Source: Bacillota bacterium (GTDB lineage: Bacteria; Bacillota; UBA994; UBA5500). From it: DNA of 64,000 nt. Below the pieces are notes generated by a model. It saw only the letters and a list, made by a program, of their open reading frames with translations. It was not told the origin of the DNA and did no database searches. The position numbers were made by a program, and so were the translations under genes. Shown here piece by piece: positions 41,911-50,555 of this stretch. Position 1 is the stretch's first letter. Each line of letters opens with the position of its first letter. Where the stretch lies: contig JAEZJZ010000078.1 in NCBI GenBank assembly GCA_023436245.1, forward strand, positions 62,001 to 126,000. Reading direction: 5' to 3'.

Positions 41911-42600
41911 TTAGCGACGACGGTCCGGTAGGAACCACTTGAGTAGAGAGCTTCCAACGCTTTCTTGCAGCATATCATTGACAGAGTTATCTACCCTGAG
42001 AACGATATTATTGATGAAGCCGAGATAAGCAATAACGTATGGCTTGGTTATAGTTCCCTCAGGAATATCAGTTCGATGTGCAATCGCGCAACGGTCGGTC
42101 ACGTAATCGTCCAGCCTGCTCCTTGCTTTGTCTCGACTCATGTTTTTCCAGTGCCATGTACTCGTAATATCGTCAATGGCTAGCAGCTCCCGAAAAAGCG
42201 CCTGGACATTATCGGTTCTTGGTGTATTGAAGCCAGAAATCCTCTTCCCGATGACTTCATGACGGTAATCGCTCAAGACTTGCTTCCACCCGTCGCCGGC
42301 TAGTTGCCACAGCCTTCTATGATCTTCATCCTTCTTGAGAACCGCACTGGCAGCAGCCCTAATCTTCACTGGGATTTGCTTGTGGCTGGTGCTCTTCTTC
42401 AGAAGGAACTCATATGCCTCGGTGCAGATGTCCTCAACGTAGGCCTCCCAGCAAGCTGTAATCAGAACCACAGCACTTCTATTAAGCACACTTAGGTCAA
42501 AACGTCGACCTCGCTTCGTTCCGCCTTGTTCTGAATGAATTCGCATCAGGGCGTCAATATCGGAGCTATTTGCTTTGAAGCTCTCATAGGCCAATGACAT
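41911..42600 (-). CDS. RiboL-PSP-HEPN / MAE_28990-like HEPN domain protein
   Basis: 229 residues on the minus strand amid rightward genes. The N-terminal helix RSAVVLITACWEAYVEDICT and the motif RCAIAHR (Arg170, four residues, His175) match RX4-6H HEPN ribonucleases of the RiboL-PSP group. HEPN RNases cut cellular RNA in abortive infection and toxin systems. No antitoxin gene adjoins. Flanking DNA looks more A+T-rich than the phage backbone, which suggests insertion as an accessory gene. Confidence 0.83.
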   Translation of the reverse strand: MSLAYESFKANSSDIDALMRIHSEQGGTKRGRRFDLSVLNRSAVVLITACWEAYVEDICTEAYEFLLKKSTSHKQIPVKIRAAASAVLKKDEDHRRLWQLAGDGWKQVLSDYRHEVIGKRISGFNTPRTDNVQALFRELLAIDDITSTWHWKNMSRDKARSRLDDYVTDRCAIAHRTDIPEGTITKPYVIAYLGFINNIVLRVDNSVNDMLQESVGSSLLKWFLPDRRR

Positions 42601-42768
42601 ACACAGCGACTCCTCTCGCTCCTAACTTGGCTCAACCGTATTATATTCTCTATCCTATCCCTATATTTTAGCAAGCGATATAGTTGGAGATCTCGCAGCA
42701 GAGGCAATGCTTGCTGCCACAGCATAGTAGTCTCTTTGCCGCACCATTCGCGTTGGGGGGTGGCCAGA

Positions 42769-43269
42769 ATGGCCAAACTGACGGCCAGGCAAGAACGCTT
42801 CGTGGAGGAATACCTGATAGACCTTAACGCAACTCAAGCCGCAATCAGGGCTGGCTACAGCGTGAAGACAGCAAATGAGCAGGGGTCTCGACTGTTGTCA
42901 AATGTTAGTGTTCGCGCGCGCATAGACGAGGCCTTGGCCGAGCGCTCCCGGCGTACTGGCATCAACCAGGACCGGGTATTGCGCGAGCTCGCCCGGCTTG
43001 CCTTCGTTAACGCTCCGGACCTGATCAACGTCACCGACGCGACGCTCCTAGAGGATGCCTCGCCCGACGACACCGCAGCCATCGCCTCGGTCAAGGTCAA
43101 ACGCCGTGCAACCGATGACGGCGATGAGGTCGAGCGAGAGATCCGCCTAGCTGACAAACTCAAGGCCTTGGAGCTCCTCGGCAAGCATCTCGGAATGTTC
43201 ACCGATCGGCTGGCCGTGGACATCACCGGCGTCAAGATCGTAGATGACATCGGTGGCGAGAAAGCGTGA
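42769..43269 (+). CDS. terS: Terminase small subunit (Terminase_2)
   Basis: 166 residues from ATG 42769: KLTARQERFVEEYLIDLNAT and QAAIRAGYSVKTANEQGSRL are the family N-terminus, a DNA-binding helix-turn-helix. It recognises pac DNA and presents it to the large subunit. Overlaps the large-subunit start by 4 bases. Confidence 0.95.
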   Translation: MAKLTARQERFVEEYLIDLNATQAAIRAGYSVKTANEQGSRLLSNVSVRARIDEALAERSRRTGINQDRVLRELARLAFVNAPDLINVTDATLLEDASPDDTAAIASVKVKRRATDDGDEVEREIRLADKLKALELLGKHLGMFTDRLAVDITGVKIVDDIGGEKA

Positions 43270-44537
43270 AGCAGGTTAGCCTGAGCAACCTCATCGCTCC
43301 CAGCTTCCACGACCTACATCAGGACATCAAGCAGGGCCTGCATACCCACCATTGGCTGAAGGGCGGACGCGGCAGCACCAAGAGTTCATTTGTCAGTCTG
43401 GAGATCATCTTGGGTATGATGAAGCACCCCGAGGCTAACGCGGTCGCGCTGCGCAAGGTCGGCGTCAACCTCAAGGACAGCGTCTATGAGCAGTTGCAGT
43501 GGGCGATTCAGGCTCTAGGGGTGGACCAGTACTGGGACTCGAAGTTAAGCCCTCTTGAACTCATCTACAGGCCGACTGGGCAGCGCATCATCTTTCGCGG
43601 CGCCGACCGCCCGAAGAAGATCAAATCGACCAAGTTCCGTAGAGGATATGCCAGATACATCTGGTATGAGGAAGTGGACGAGTTCGGCGGACCAGAAGAG
43701 ATCCGTATGATCAACCAGTCGCTGATGCGCGGTGGTGAGCAGTTCACAGTTTTCTACTCGTACAACCCGCCGCAGAGCCAGCGCAACTGGGTGAACACCG
43801 AAGTCCTCGATGAGAGGCCGGACCGCGTGGTCCACCATAGCACTTACCTGACTGTTCCCCGGTATTGGCTGGGCGAACAGTTTTTTGTTGAGGCGGAGCA
43901 CCTGAAGGCGACCAAGCCCGAGAAGTACGAGCATGAGTACATGGGCAAGGTCACCGGTACCGGAGGCGAGGTGTTCACCAACCTGACCATCCGCAAGATT
44001 ACCGATGAGGAGATTGCCGGTTTTGACCGCATTCACCGCGGATTGGACTTCGGCTACGCAGAAGACCCACTCCACTACACAGTCAATCACTACGACCGAA
44101 AGCGCCGACGGCTCTACATCTTCTTCGAGATCCACGCAACGAGGCTGAAGAACAGCCTGGCAGTGGCGCAAATCAAGAGGGAGAACGCAGGCAATCGAAC
44201 AGTGGTAGCAGACAGCGCCGAGCCGCGGACCATCAATGAGTTCCGCGAGCTCGGCCTTAACATTCTGCCGGCGAAGAAGGGCCCGGACAGCGTGGAGCAC
44301 GGCATCAAGTTCCTGCAGGACATGGAGGAGATCGTAATCGATCTGGAGCGCTGCCCGAACACGGCCCGGGAGTTCATCGGTTACGAACTTGAGAAGGACA
44401 GAGAGGGCAACTTCCGGTCGGACTATCCGGATAGAGACAACCACAGCATCGACGCGACCAGGTACAGCCTGGAGCACGAGATGCGAAATGCCCGGGCGAA
44501 GGTCGGTACCAAGAAATCGGCGTTGGGGGTGAGGTAA
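43266..44537 (+). CDS. terL: Terminase large subunit, PBSX family
   Basis: 423 residues. ATPase with Walker A-like GGRGSTKSS and Walker B YIWYEEVDE; nuclease domain with GLDFGYAED, VVADSAEP and DRDNHSIDATRYSLE supplying metal-binding aspartates. It pumps and cuts DNA at the portal. GTG start inside the small-subunit stop region; stop TAATGG overlaps the portal start. Confidence 0.96.
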   Translation: MKQVSLSNLIAPSFHDLHQDIKQGLHTHHWLKGGRGSTKSSFVSLEIILGMMKHPEANAVALRKVGVNLKDSVYEQLQWAIQALGVDQYWDSKLSPLELIYRPTGQRIIFRGADRPKKIKSTKFRRGYARYIWYEEVDEFGGPEEIRMINQSLMRGGEQFTVFYSYNPPQSQRNWVNTEVLDERPDRVVHHSTYLTVPRYWLGEQFFVEAEHLKATKPEKYEHEYMGKVTGTGGEVFTNLTIRKITDEEIAGFDRIHRGLDFGYAEDPLHYTVNHYDRKRRRLYIFFEIHATRLKNSLAVAQIKRENAGNRTVVADSAEPRTINEFRELGLNILPAKKGPDSVEHGIKFLQDMEEIVIDLERCPNTAREFIGYELEKDREGNFRSDYPDRDNHSIDATRYSLEHEMRNARAKVGTKKSALGVR

Positions 44538-45922
44538 TGGCCATCATCAGAGACAGAGAACTCATACCGGATCTCGAGAGTATTCCGGCGCAAATGATCG
44601 TGAGCTGCATCAAAGAGCACCAAGTGGGCGTTGCACGGCTGGACAAGCTGGAACAGTACTACCTGGGCAATCACCCAATACTGCAGCGAAACCTCGGAGT
44701 TACGACAGGGCTGCCCAATAATCGTCTGGTGGCCAACCACGCCAAGTACATCACGGATATCGTGGTCGGCTATGTCACCGGCAACCCGGTGCGGTACAAC
44801 GGCGAGGGGCTGGACGAGCTACTTCGCATCTATGAGCAGGTGGACATCGTCTCCCATGATGCCGAGTTGGCCAAAGACTTGTCCATCTTCGGCGTCGGCC
44901 GGGAACTCTACTTCATGTCTAGCGACGAAACGCCTATCCCCAAGACCACGGTCATTGACCCTCGACAGATCTTCCTGGTGGTGGATGACTCAGTTGAGTA
45001 CCGGCCATTGTTCGGTGTGCACTACTACCCAAAGCGCGACATCAACAACCAGCTCGCCGGGTGGAACGTGCTGGTCTACACGGCCGCAGCCGTCACCAGG
45101 TACTTCACCAAGGCGCTGGACGCGCCGGACTATCAGCAGATTGACCAGCAGCCGCATTACTTCGGCGCCGTGCCTGTCGTTGAGTTCTGGAACAACGAGG
45201 AGTGCCAAGGCGACTTCGAGCAGCAGATCAGTCTGATCGATGCATACAACGTCCTGCAATCCGATCGGGTGAACGACAAGGAGCAGCTGGTGGACGCAAT
45301 CCTTATGCTGAAGGGCCTGTCGTTGGGCGATGACGAGGAAGAGGCCTCCCGGGCAATCACACAGCTCAAGAAGTACAAGGTGCTGGAGATGCCGATGGCC
45401 GAGTCTGATGCGGCCTGGCTGACCAAGCAGTTGAACGAGACCGAGGTGGAGGTGCTCAGGCAATCCATCCGCCAGGACATTCACGAGTTCAGCATGGTCC
45501 CGAACCTAACCGATGAGAACTTCGCTTCGAACGCCTCCGGGGTGGCCATGAAGTACAAGCTGCTCGGTCTAGAGCAGTTGGCCAAGAACAAGGAGCGTTA
45601 CTTCGTTCAGGGCCTTCGCGAGCGTCTCAAGCTCTTCGCCAACATTCTGCGCGTTAAGGGCAAAGCCATCGACGTAAGTGGCGTCGAGATAGTGATGAAC
45701 CGCAACCTGCCGGCCAACGATCTGGAGATTGCTCAGACCATCTCGACTCTGGCCAACATGGTGTCCAACGAGACGCTGATCTCCCAACTGTCCTTCGTGC
45801 ATGACGCGGCTGAAGAGACCAAGAAGGTTGTTGCCCAGAAGGACGAAGAAGCCAGGCGACAGCAGGAGATGTTTAGCCAACAGTTCCCGAAGGACGACCA
45901 GGTAGACGAGGATGAGGAGTAG
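44537..45922 (+). CDS. Portal protein, SPP1 gp6-like
   Basis: 461 residues. Conserved segments YYLGNHPILQ, NNRLVANHAKYITDIVVGYV and FSMVPNLTDENFASNASGVAM are typical of SPP1-type portals, which form the dodecameric DNA channel. Ends in an acidic tail and overlaps the MuF gene by 11 bases. Confidence 0.95.
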   Translation: MAIIRDRELIPDLESIPAQMIVSCIKEHQVGVARLDKLEQYYLGNHPILQRNLGVTTGLPNNRLVANHAKYITDIVVGYVTGNPVRYNGEGLDELLRIYEQVDIVSHDAELAKDLSIFGVGRELYFMSSDETPIPKTTVIDPRQIFLVVDDSVEYRPLFGVHYYPKRDINNQLAGWNVLVYTAAAVTRYFTKALDAPDYQQIDQQPHYFGAVPVVEFWNNEECQGDFEQQISLIDAYNVLQSDRVNDKEQLVDAILMLKGLSLGDDEEEASRAITQLKKYKVLEMPMAESDAAWLTKQLNETEVEVLRQSIRQDIHEFSMVPNLTDENFASNASGVAMKYKLLGLEQLAKNKERYFVQGLRERLKLFANILRVKGKAIDVSGVEIVMNRNLPANDLEIAQTISTLANMVSNETLISQLSFVHDAAEETKKVVAQKDEEARRQQEMFSQQFPKDDQVDEDEE

Positions 45923-47813
45923 TGCCTACTGGGAGCGCCGCGCCAGGCAGAGGATGGCGCAGTACCACCGGTCCGCCGACAGCACCATCAACACAGTCAC
46001 CCGGGCATACGACAAGGCCGTCGCGGACCTGACAGTCGAGATCGAGGCCATCTACAACACCTTCGGCGAGAACGGCCAACTCACCCCGGCGGAAGCACGG
46101 GCAGCATTGAATGAGGTTATCTCTAGGGGAGAATGGCAGGCACTCAAGGGTAGTTTGAACCAGATCAAGGACAGGGACATCCGCAAGCAGGTACTTGCTA
46201 AGCTGAACGCGCCTGCCTACCGGGCGCGCATCACCCGCCTCGAGGCGCTCAGGGCCCAGGCATATGTCCAGTCCAAGGTCATCGCCGATGTCGAGCTGGC
46301 TGCGGGTAAGGCTGGCTACATGGACGTCATCAACGAGGCCTACTACCGGACCATGTTTGATCTGCAGAAGGGGCTTGGGGTGGGCTTTGAGTTCGCGGCC
46401 ATACCGAATCGCGTCGTGAAGACAATCCTGAAGCGTCCCTGGAGTGGACGGCACTTTAGCAGCCGCATCTGGGGCAATACTGATTACCTGGCGGACAAGC
46501 TGACGGAGATCATTACGGCTGGTTTCATGTCGGGCGCCGGGGTAGCAAGCATGCGCCGGCAGCTGCAGGAAATCACAGGGGCTGGCAAATACGCTGCGGC
46601 CAGGCTGATCAGGACTGAGACCACTTATATGGCCAACGCTGCCGAGATGGAGAGTTACGCTGAGGCAGGCATTGACCAGTACATCTATGTGGCCACGTTG
46701 GACAGCAGGACTTCTCCTATCTGCCAGAAGCTTGACCGCAAGGTGTTCCCCATCAAGGACGCCGTTCCTGGCAAGAACCTGCCGCCGATGCACCCGAACT
46801 GCCGGAGCACGACCAGGGCGTATCTGGGGGCAGATACTCTGAAGGGCGTCGAACGCCGGGCAAGAGACCCCGAGACTGGGGAGACGTACCTAGTGCCAGG
46901 GGACATGGACTACGCCGAGTGGCGGAAGCAGTACGTGAGAGACGCTGCCAGCAATGCAAGCGCGCCCGGGGCCATTGCCAATGTGGGTAATAATGGGTAC
47001 AATCAGGATGCGGACTATGTCGTCTCTGCCAGGGATATTTACGCAAAGTGGGACAAGACCGACAGGAAGGTGTTCGCGGATGAGCTGCTGAAGGCCAACG
47101 GGCTGAACCTGCAGGCTCAGATCCACCCTCTTGGGAAGCCATTCGGGCAGTGCGCTCTCAACCTTGGGGATCCGCAGATGAGGGTACTAAGCTATGAGCT
47201 TAACCTAGACGACAAGCGACCACATCGCTATCAGGTCAAGACGGCGTTTCATGAGCTGTTTCACGCAAAAGCGAATGGTCTGACCCACGATGCACGCATT
47301 CTTGGCTTCGGCGACTGGGGATTCTGCGATGATACCTTCGCCGAGGTGAGTGCGCATTACTTTGCCAGAGAGATTGGTATCTCAGAGAACATCACCCCAA
47401 GCTACGCGAACCACCTCGCCCGGGCATTGCCTAGGCTGAAGGTATTGCCCGAGTTCGCTAACTGCCGTTCCATAGCCGATTTTGGCGCTGTGGCGGCAAA
47501 GTTCAGGTTTGGACAGACTCCGACCGCCGTATGGAGTGACCTGCACAGACATATCCAGACGGACCCGGTCAATCTGCTCAAGTACTCGCGAAACTACGTT
47601 GACTATATAGAGCAGAATGTAGAGTTGCTTGTGGATCAGCTCTTGGAGAACGTCCCCATGTATCGGTCCCATCGCTCCAGTATGATAGCTGATGCTCACT
47701 CTCTGCTAGACGTGATCAAGACCGGGAACGGTCAGCTAACAAGTAACCAAGGCTTCGTGCTTGATAATGTTCTGATTCTGGCCATGAATCACAAGGGAGT
47801 GGTTGTTCCATGA
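45912..47813 (+). CDS. MuF head protein fused to a C-terminal HExxH metallopeptidase-like domain
   Basis: 633 residues, more than a usual SPP1 gp7 protein. Residues 1-260 are helical; residues 262-303 are the MuF core (TLDSRTSPICQKLDRKVFPI ... NLPPMHPNCRST). After a short linker, residues about 365-633 are unrelated to head proteins and contain the zinc motif His447-Glu448-Leu-Phe-His451, with Glu478 in DDTFAEVSAHYF as a likely third ligand (gluzincin pattern). MuF proteins with variable C-terminal toxin domains are a known class of phage polymorphic toxins. The gene overlaps the candidate immunity gene by 4 bases. Confidence 0.85.
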   Translation: MRSSAYWERRARQRMAQYHRSADSTINTVTRAYDKAVADLTVEIEAIYNTFGENGQLTPAEARAALNEVISRGEWQALKGSLNQIKDRDIRKQVLAKLNAPAYRARITRLEALRAQAYVQSKVIADVELAAGKAGYMDVINEAYYRTMFDLQKGLGVGFEFAAIPNRVVKTILKRPWSGRHFSSRIWGNTDYLADKLTEIITAGFMSGAGVASMRRQLQEITGAGKYAAARLIRTETTYMANAAEMESYAEAGIDQYIYVATLDSRTSPICQKLDRKVFPIKDAVPGKNLPPMHPNCRSTTRAYLGADTLKGVERRARDPETGETYLVPGDMDYAEWRKQYVRDAASNASAPGAIANVGNNGYNQDADYVVSARDIYAKWDKTDRKVFADELLKANGLNLQAQIHPLGKPFGQCALNLGDPQMRVLSYELNLDDKRPHRYQVKTAFHELFHAKANGLTHDARILGFGDWGFCDDTFAEVSAHYFAREIGISENITPSYANHLARALPRLKVLPEFANCRSIADFGAVAAKFRFGQTPTAVWSDLHRHIQTDPVNLLKYSRNYVDYIEQNVELLVDQLLENVPMYRSHRSSMIADAHSLLDVIKTGNGQLTSNQGFVLDNVLILAMNHKGVVVP

Positions 47814-48016
47814 TCTATATTCCGGATGAGTGGATGGTCGATGAACTGAAGAAGGAGCAGGTCCATGACATACTCGGGCGACATTTCTTTACGGACCTCA
47901 AGATTGAGGGAGAACCTGACCACAATGCTCTGGCCATTGCTGAGTTGCTGCAAATTGGAGAACACATCATCGCAGGCATGTTGGAGCGAAACGAGATACG
48001 CTTTGGTCTAGCCTAG
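47810..48016 (+). CDS. Candidate immunity protein for the MuF-peptidase fusion
   Basis: 68 residues (MIYIPDEWMVDELKKEQVHD onward), acidic and helical, no family recognised. The start ATGA overlaps the MuF stop and a terminator follows at once. Position, size and linkage fit an immunity gene, but nothing in the sequence proves it. Confidence 0.6.
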   Translation: MIYIPDEWMVDELKKEQVHDILGRHFFTDLKIEGEPDHNALAIAELLQIGEHIIAGMLERNEIRFGLA

Positions 48017-48033
48017 AACCAAATAGTGAACTG

Positions 48034-48061
48034 CCACCTTTCGCGCGGAAGGTGGTTTTTT
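48034..48061 (+). terminator. Terminator inside the late region, after the toxin-immunity pair
   Basis: CCACCTT / AAGGTGG stem, loop TCGCGCGG, followed by six T. It separates the MuF pair from the scaffold gene. Confidence 0.88.
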
Positions 48062-48133
48062 CATGCCCAAGAGTGCTGACGGCATAAAAAGCTGCACGAC
48101 TAAGCCGACGGGCGTAAAACGGGAGGAATCTCT

Positions 48134-48757
48134 GTGGATAAGGAAGAGCTGTTCTATTTCGACCTTCAGTGCTTCGCTGATGACGGGGGAAACGGTGATG
48201 GTAGCAAGGGGGACGGTGGTGGCGCCGACGGCGGGAATGGAGCCGATTCAGGTTCCGATGACGGCAACTCGGGAGGGGACAACAAGACCTTCTCCCAGGA
48301 CGACGTGAACCGGATTCTTGGTGAGCGTCTCTCCCAGGCTCAGGCAAAGTGGGAGAAGGACCTGCAGGCCAAACTGGAGGCCGCCAAGACCGAGGCTGAG
48401 AAGCTGGCCAAGATGAACGCCGACCAGAAGGCGGAGTACGAGAAGCAGAAGCGTGAGGATGCTCTGAAGAAGCGCGAGGAAACGCTGCAGCAGCGCGAAC
48501 GCGATATCAGCCTGCGCGAACTGCGGGCGACTGCGCTTGGCACACTGGCGGAGAAGGGCATGCCGGAGCAGTTGGCAGATCTGCTTAACTACACAGACGC
48601 CGAAAGCACCAGCAAGAGCATTGAGACGGTCGAGAAGATCTTCCGCACTGCCGTTGAGGCCGGGGTAAATGAACGGCTGAAGGGCAACACCCCTAAGGGT
48701 GGGGGTAAGTCGTACGTCACAGGCGACGAGATATCCAAGATCTTCGCGCAGAGGTAA
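48134..48757 (+). CDS. Capsid scaffold protein with Prp-type cleavage motif
   Basis: 207 residues, GTG start behind CGGGAGGAATCTC. N-terminus MDKEELFYFDLQCFADDGG carries FDLQxFA, the same motif at the processing site of host L27 (FDLQLFA); cleavage is expected after Ala15. Then a Gly/Asp-rich linker and a long coiled coil (about 60-140), as in GPO/scaffold proteins of siphoviruses. It organises capsid protein and leaves before DNA packaging. Confidence 0.9.
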   Translation: MDKEELFYFDLQCFADDGGNGDGSKGDGGGADGGNGADSGSDDGNSGGDNKTFSQDDVNRILGERLSQAQAKWEKDLQAKLEAAKTEAEKLAKMNADQKAEYEKQKREDALKKREETLQQRERDISLRELRATALGTLAEKGMPEQLADLLNYTDAESTSKSIETVEKIFRTAVEAGVNERLKGNTPKGGGKSYVTGDEISKIFAQR

Positions 48758-48780
48758 GCGCAAAACAAGGAGGAAGATGA

Positions 48781-49704
48781 ATGCCTATCAACACTTTGGA
48801 GTACGCAAAGCTGTTCCAGACCGAGCTGGACAAGCAGGTCCTCCAGCAGGCGACTACCGGCTGGATGGAGGCCAACGCCGGCCAGGTTCGCTACAACGGC
48901 GGCGACGAAATCAAGATTCCAGACATCGTGGTACAGGGTCTGGCGGATTATGACCGTGACAACGGCTTCAACCGCGGCGCCGTCACCTTCAAGTACCAGA
49001 CCCACAAGCTGACCCAAGACCGTGGCCGCACCTTCCACATCGATGCCATGGACGTCGACGAGACCAATTTCGGCGTGGCAGCTGCGAACGTGCTGGCCGA
49101 GTTCCAGCGTACGCAGGTCATCCCGGAGATCGACAGCTACCGGTACAGCCGGATTGCTGCGCTGGCCGTCGCCGGATCCCAGAGTGAGGAGTACACGCCG
49201 GCGGAAGCAACTGTGCTGCAGAAGTTGCTTTCTCACCTCTACAAGCTGGCAGATGCCGGTCTAGACTTGTCCCAGCTCGTGATTCCGATCAGCTTCAAGG
49301 CGTATGAGGTGCTCACTAACAACGAGCGCATCCTGAAGAAGCTGGATGTAGCCCAGTTCGCGCAGGGCGGGGTAAACCTGACCATCAAGTCGTTGGAAGG
49401 CGTGCCGCTCATCCCTGTGTCCTCCAACCGCATGAAGAGCGCCTACGTGTTCTACGATGGCGCTACCGCCGGGCAGACCGCGGGCGGGTTCGTGCCGGCG
49501 CCGACTGCAGTCGACATCAACTGGCTGGTGCTGAACCGGGCAGCCGTAATCGGCATCTCGAAGACCGACGTCGTTCGCATCTTCGACCCGATGGCCAACC
49601 AGGACGCGAACGCCTGGAAGATTGACTACCGGAAGTACCACGACCTGATTATCCCGCAGAACAAGATCGCCACGATCTTCGCCTGCGTCACGCCGGCTGC
49701 GTAG
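48781..49704 (+). CDS. Major capsid protein
   Basis: 307 residues; MPINTLEYAKLFQTELDKQ and QATTGWMEANAGQVRYNGGD with later INWLVLNRAAVIGISKTDVV match capsid proteins of SPP1/phi-type siphoviruses with an HK97 fold. ATG after GGAGGAAGATGA. No Prp motif at its N-terminus, unlike staphylococcal 80alpha capsid. Confidence 0.93.
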   Translation: MPINTLEYAKLFQTELDKQVLQQATTGWMEANAGQVRYNGGDEIKIPDIVVQGLADYDRDNGFNRGAVTFKYQTHKLTQDRGRTFHIDAMDVDETNFGVAAANVLAEFQRTQVIPEIDSYRYSRIAALAVAGSQSEEYTPAEATVLQKLLSHLYKLADAGLDLSQLVIPISFKAYEVLTNNERILKKLDVAQFAQGGVNLTIKSLEGVPLIPVSSNRMKSAYVFYDGATAGQTAGGFVPAPTAVDINWLVLNRAAVIGISKTDVVRIFDPMANQDANAWKIDYRKYHDLIIPQNKIATIFACVTPAA

Positions 49705-49717
49705 GAGGCGATGACCG

Positions 49718-49903
49718 ATGATTACCTTGAAGCGACTGAACGTCGTCAAGATTGTCGACAGTGAAGAGAAGGCTCAGGCCCTGATTGTGAAGGGCTTTGA
49801 GCGTGTAGTCACTCCGGCTCCCAAACCGAAGAAGTCGGCTGGTGCCGGAGACAAGAAGGCTGCTGACGAGAAGACCACAGAAGACCAGGAGGGCGGCAAA
49901 TAG
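49718..49903 (+). CDS. Small head-associated protein
   Basis: 61 residues: VNVVKIVDSEEKAQALIVKG-like beta-helix N-terminus, then a Lys/Glu/Ala-rich disordered tail. Usual small gene between capsid and connector genes; may be a decoration or head-completion protein. Confidence 0.7.
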   Translation: MITLKRLNVVKIVDSEEKAQALIVKGFERVVTPAPKPKKSAGAGDKKAADEKTTEDQEGGK

Positions 49904-49912
49904 CCGCCCTCC
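49888..49912 (+). terminator. Hairpin overlapping the stop codon of the small head gene
   Basis: GGAGGGCGGC / GCCGCCCTCC, a 10-bp perfect stem with loop AAATA containing part of the stop codon; no T-run, so more likely an RNA-stability or attenuation element. Confidence 0.65.
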
Positions 49913-49927
49913 GCCCTTGGGGGTGGG

Positions 49928-50242
49928 ATGATGACCCAGCTGGAGAAGCTGCGGTTCCAGATCGGTATCGACGGAACCGCGCAGGACACTCTGCTGCAGT
50001 TGTTGCTTGACGATGCCGCGAGCGACCTGCTCACCTGGTGCAATCGCATATCACTGCCGGCGGCGCTGGAGCCGACACAGAGGCAGATCGCCATCATCCG
50101 GTACAACACGATGGGCGTAGAAGGACAGACTTCGCACTCTGAGGGCGGCGTCAGCCGTTCCTTCGAGGAGTTGCCGATGTCCATCCGGAACATCGTCGGT
50201 CAGTTCCGGCTAATGAAGGTGGCCACCTATGCCCCGGCTTAG
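49928..50242 (+). CDS. Head-tail connector protein (gp6-like)
   Basis: 104 residues of helices: LLLDDAASDLLTWCNRISLP and IIRYNTMGVEGQTSHSEGGV, the phage_connect_1/DUF3199 pattern. Joins portal and head-closure rings. Overlaps the next gene by 14 bases. Confidence 0.87.
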   Translation: MMTQLEKLRFQIGIDGTAQDTLLQLLLDDAASDLLTWCNRISLPAALEPTQRQIAIIRYNTMGVEGQTSHSEGGVSRSFEELPMSIRNIVGQFRLMKVATYAPA

Positions 50243-50555
50243 GCTGAGGGATCTGCGGCCCGTCGCTGTTCGACGCCGAGTTGCCGTCCAGGAGCCAGAC
50301 GGCACCAAGCATGAGGATTGGGCGCCGACCGGACACGTGGTCATGGCCAATGTCCAGCCGGCCGGCGGCCGTATGCTGGCGGAGATGTATGGTCAGCGCC
50401 TGGCGTACATGCAGACGCTCTTCGTGCCGTATGGCACAGACATTCGGGAGACCGATGGATTGCTGCTCTATGCCTCGGAAAAGCCTGACTATCAGGTAGT
50501 GGCCGTTCGCCCCTGGACAGATCATGTGATCGTTGACGCAGAGAAGGTGAGATAG
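50229..50555 (+). CDS. Head closure / head-tail adaptor protein
   Basis: 108 residues, beta-rich, with VQPAGGRMLAEMYGQRLAYM typical of SPP1 gp16-type closure proteins. Second in the connector stack; stop and next GTG start share bases. Confidence 0.78.
   Translation: MPRLRLRDLRPVAVRRRVAVQEPDGTKHEDWAPTGHVVMANVQPAGGRMLAEMYGQRLAYMQTLFVPYGTDIRETDGLLLYASEKPDYQVVAVRPWTDHVIVDAEKVR

Noticed and set aside
41783..41914. 43-codon frame from a GTG behind TAGGGGGAGCGA
   Set aside because: A strong terminator stem lies inside it and the product has no recognisable features; the hairpin explains the sequence better.
43545..44477. 310-codon minus-strand frame over terL
   Set aside because: Codon-bias shadow of the terminase gene, which is certain.
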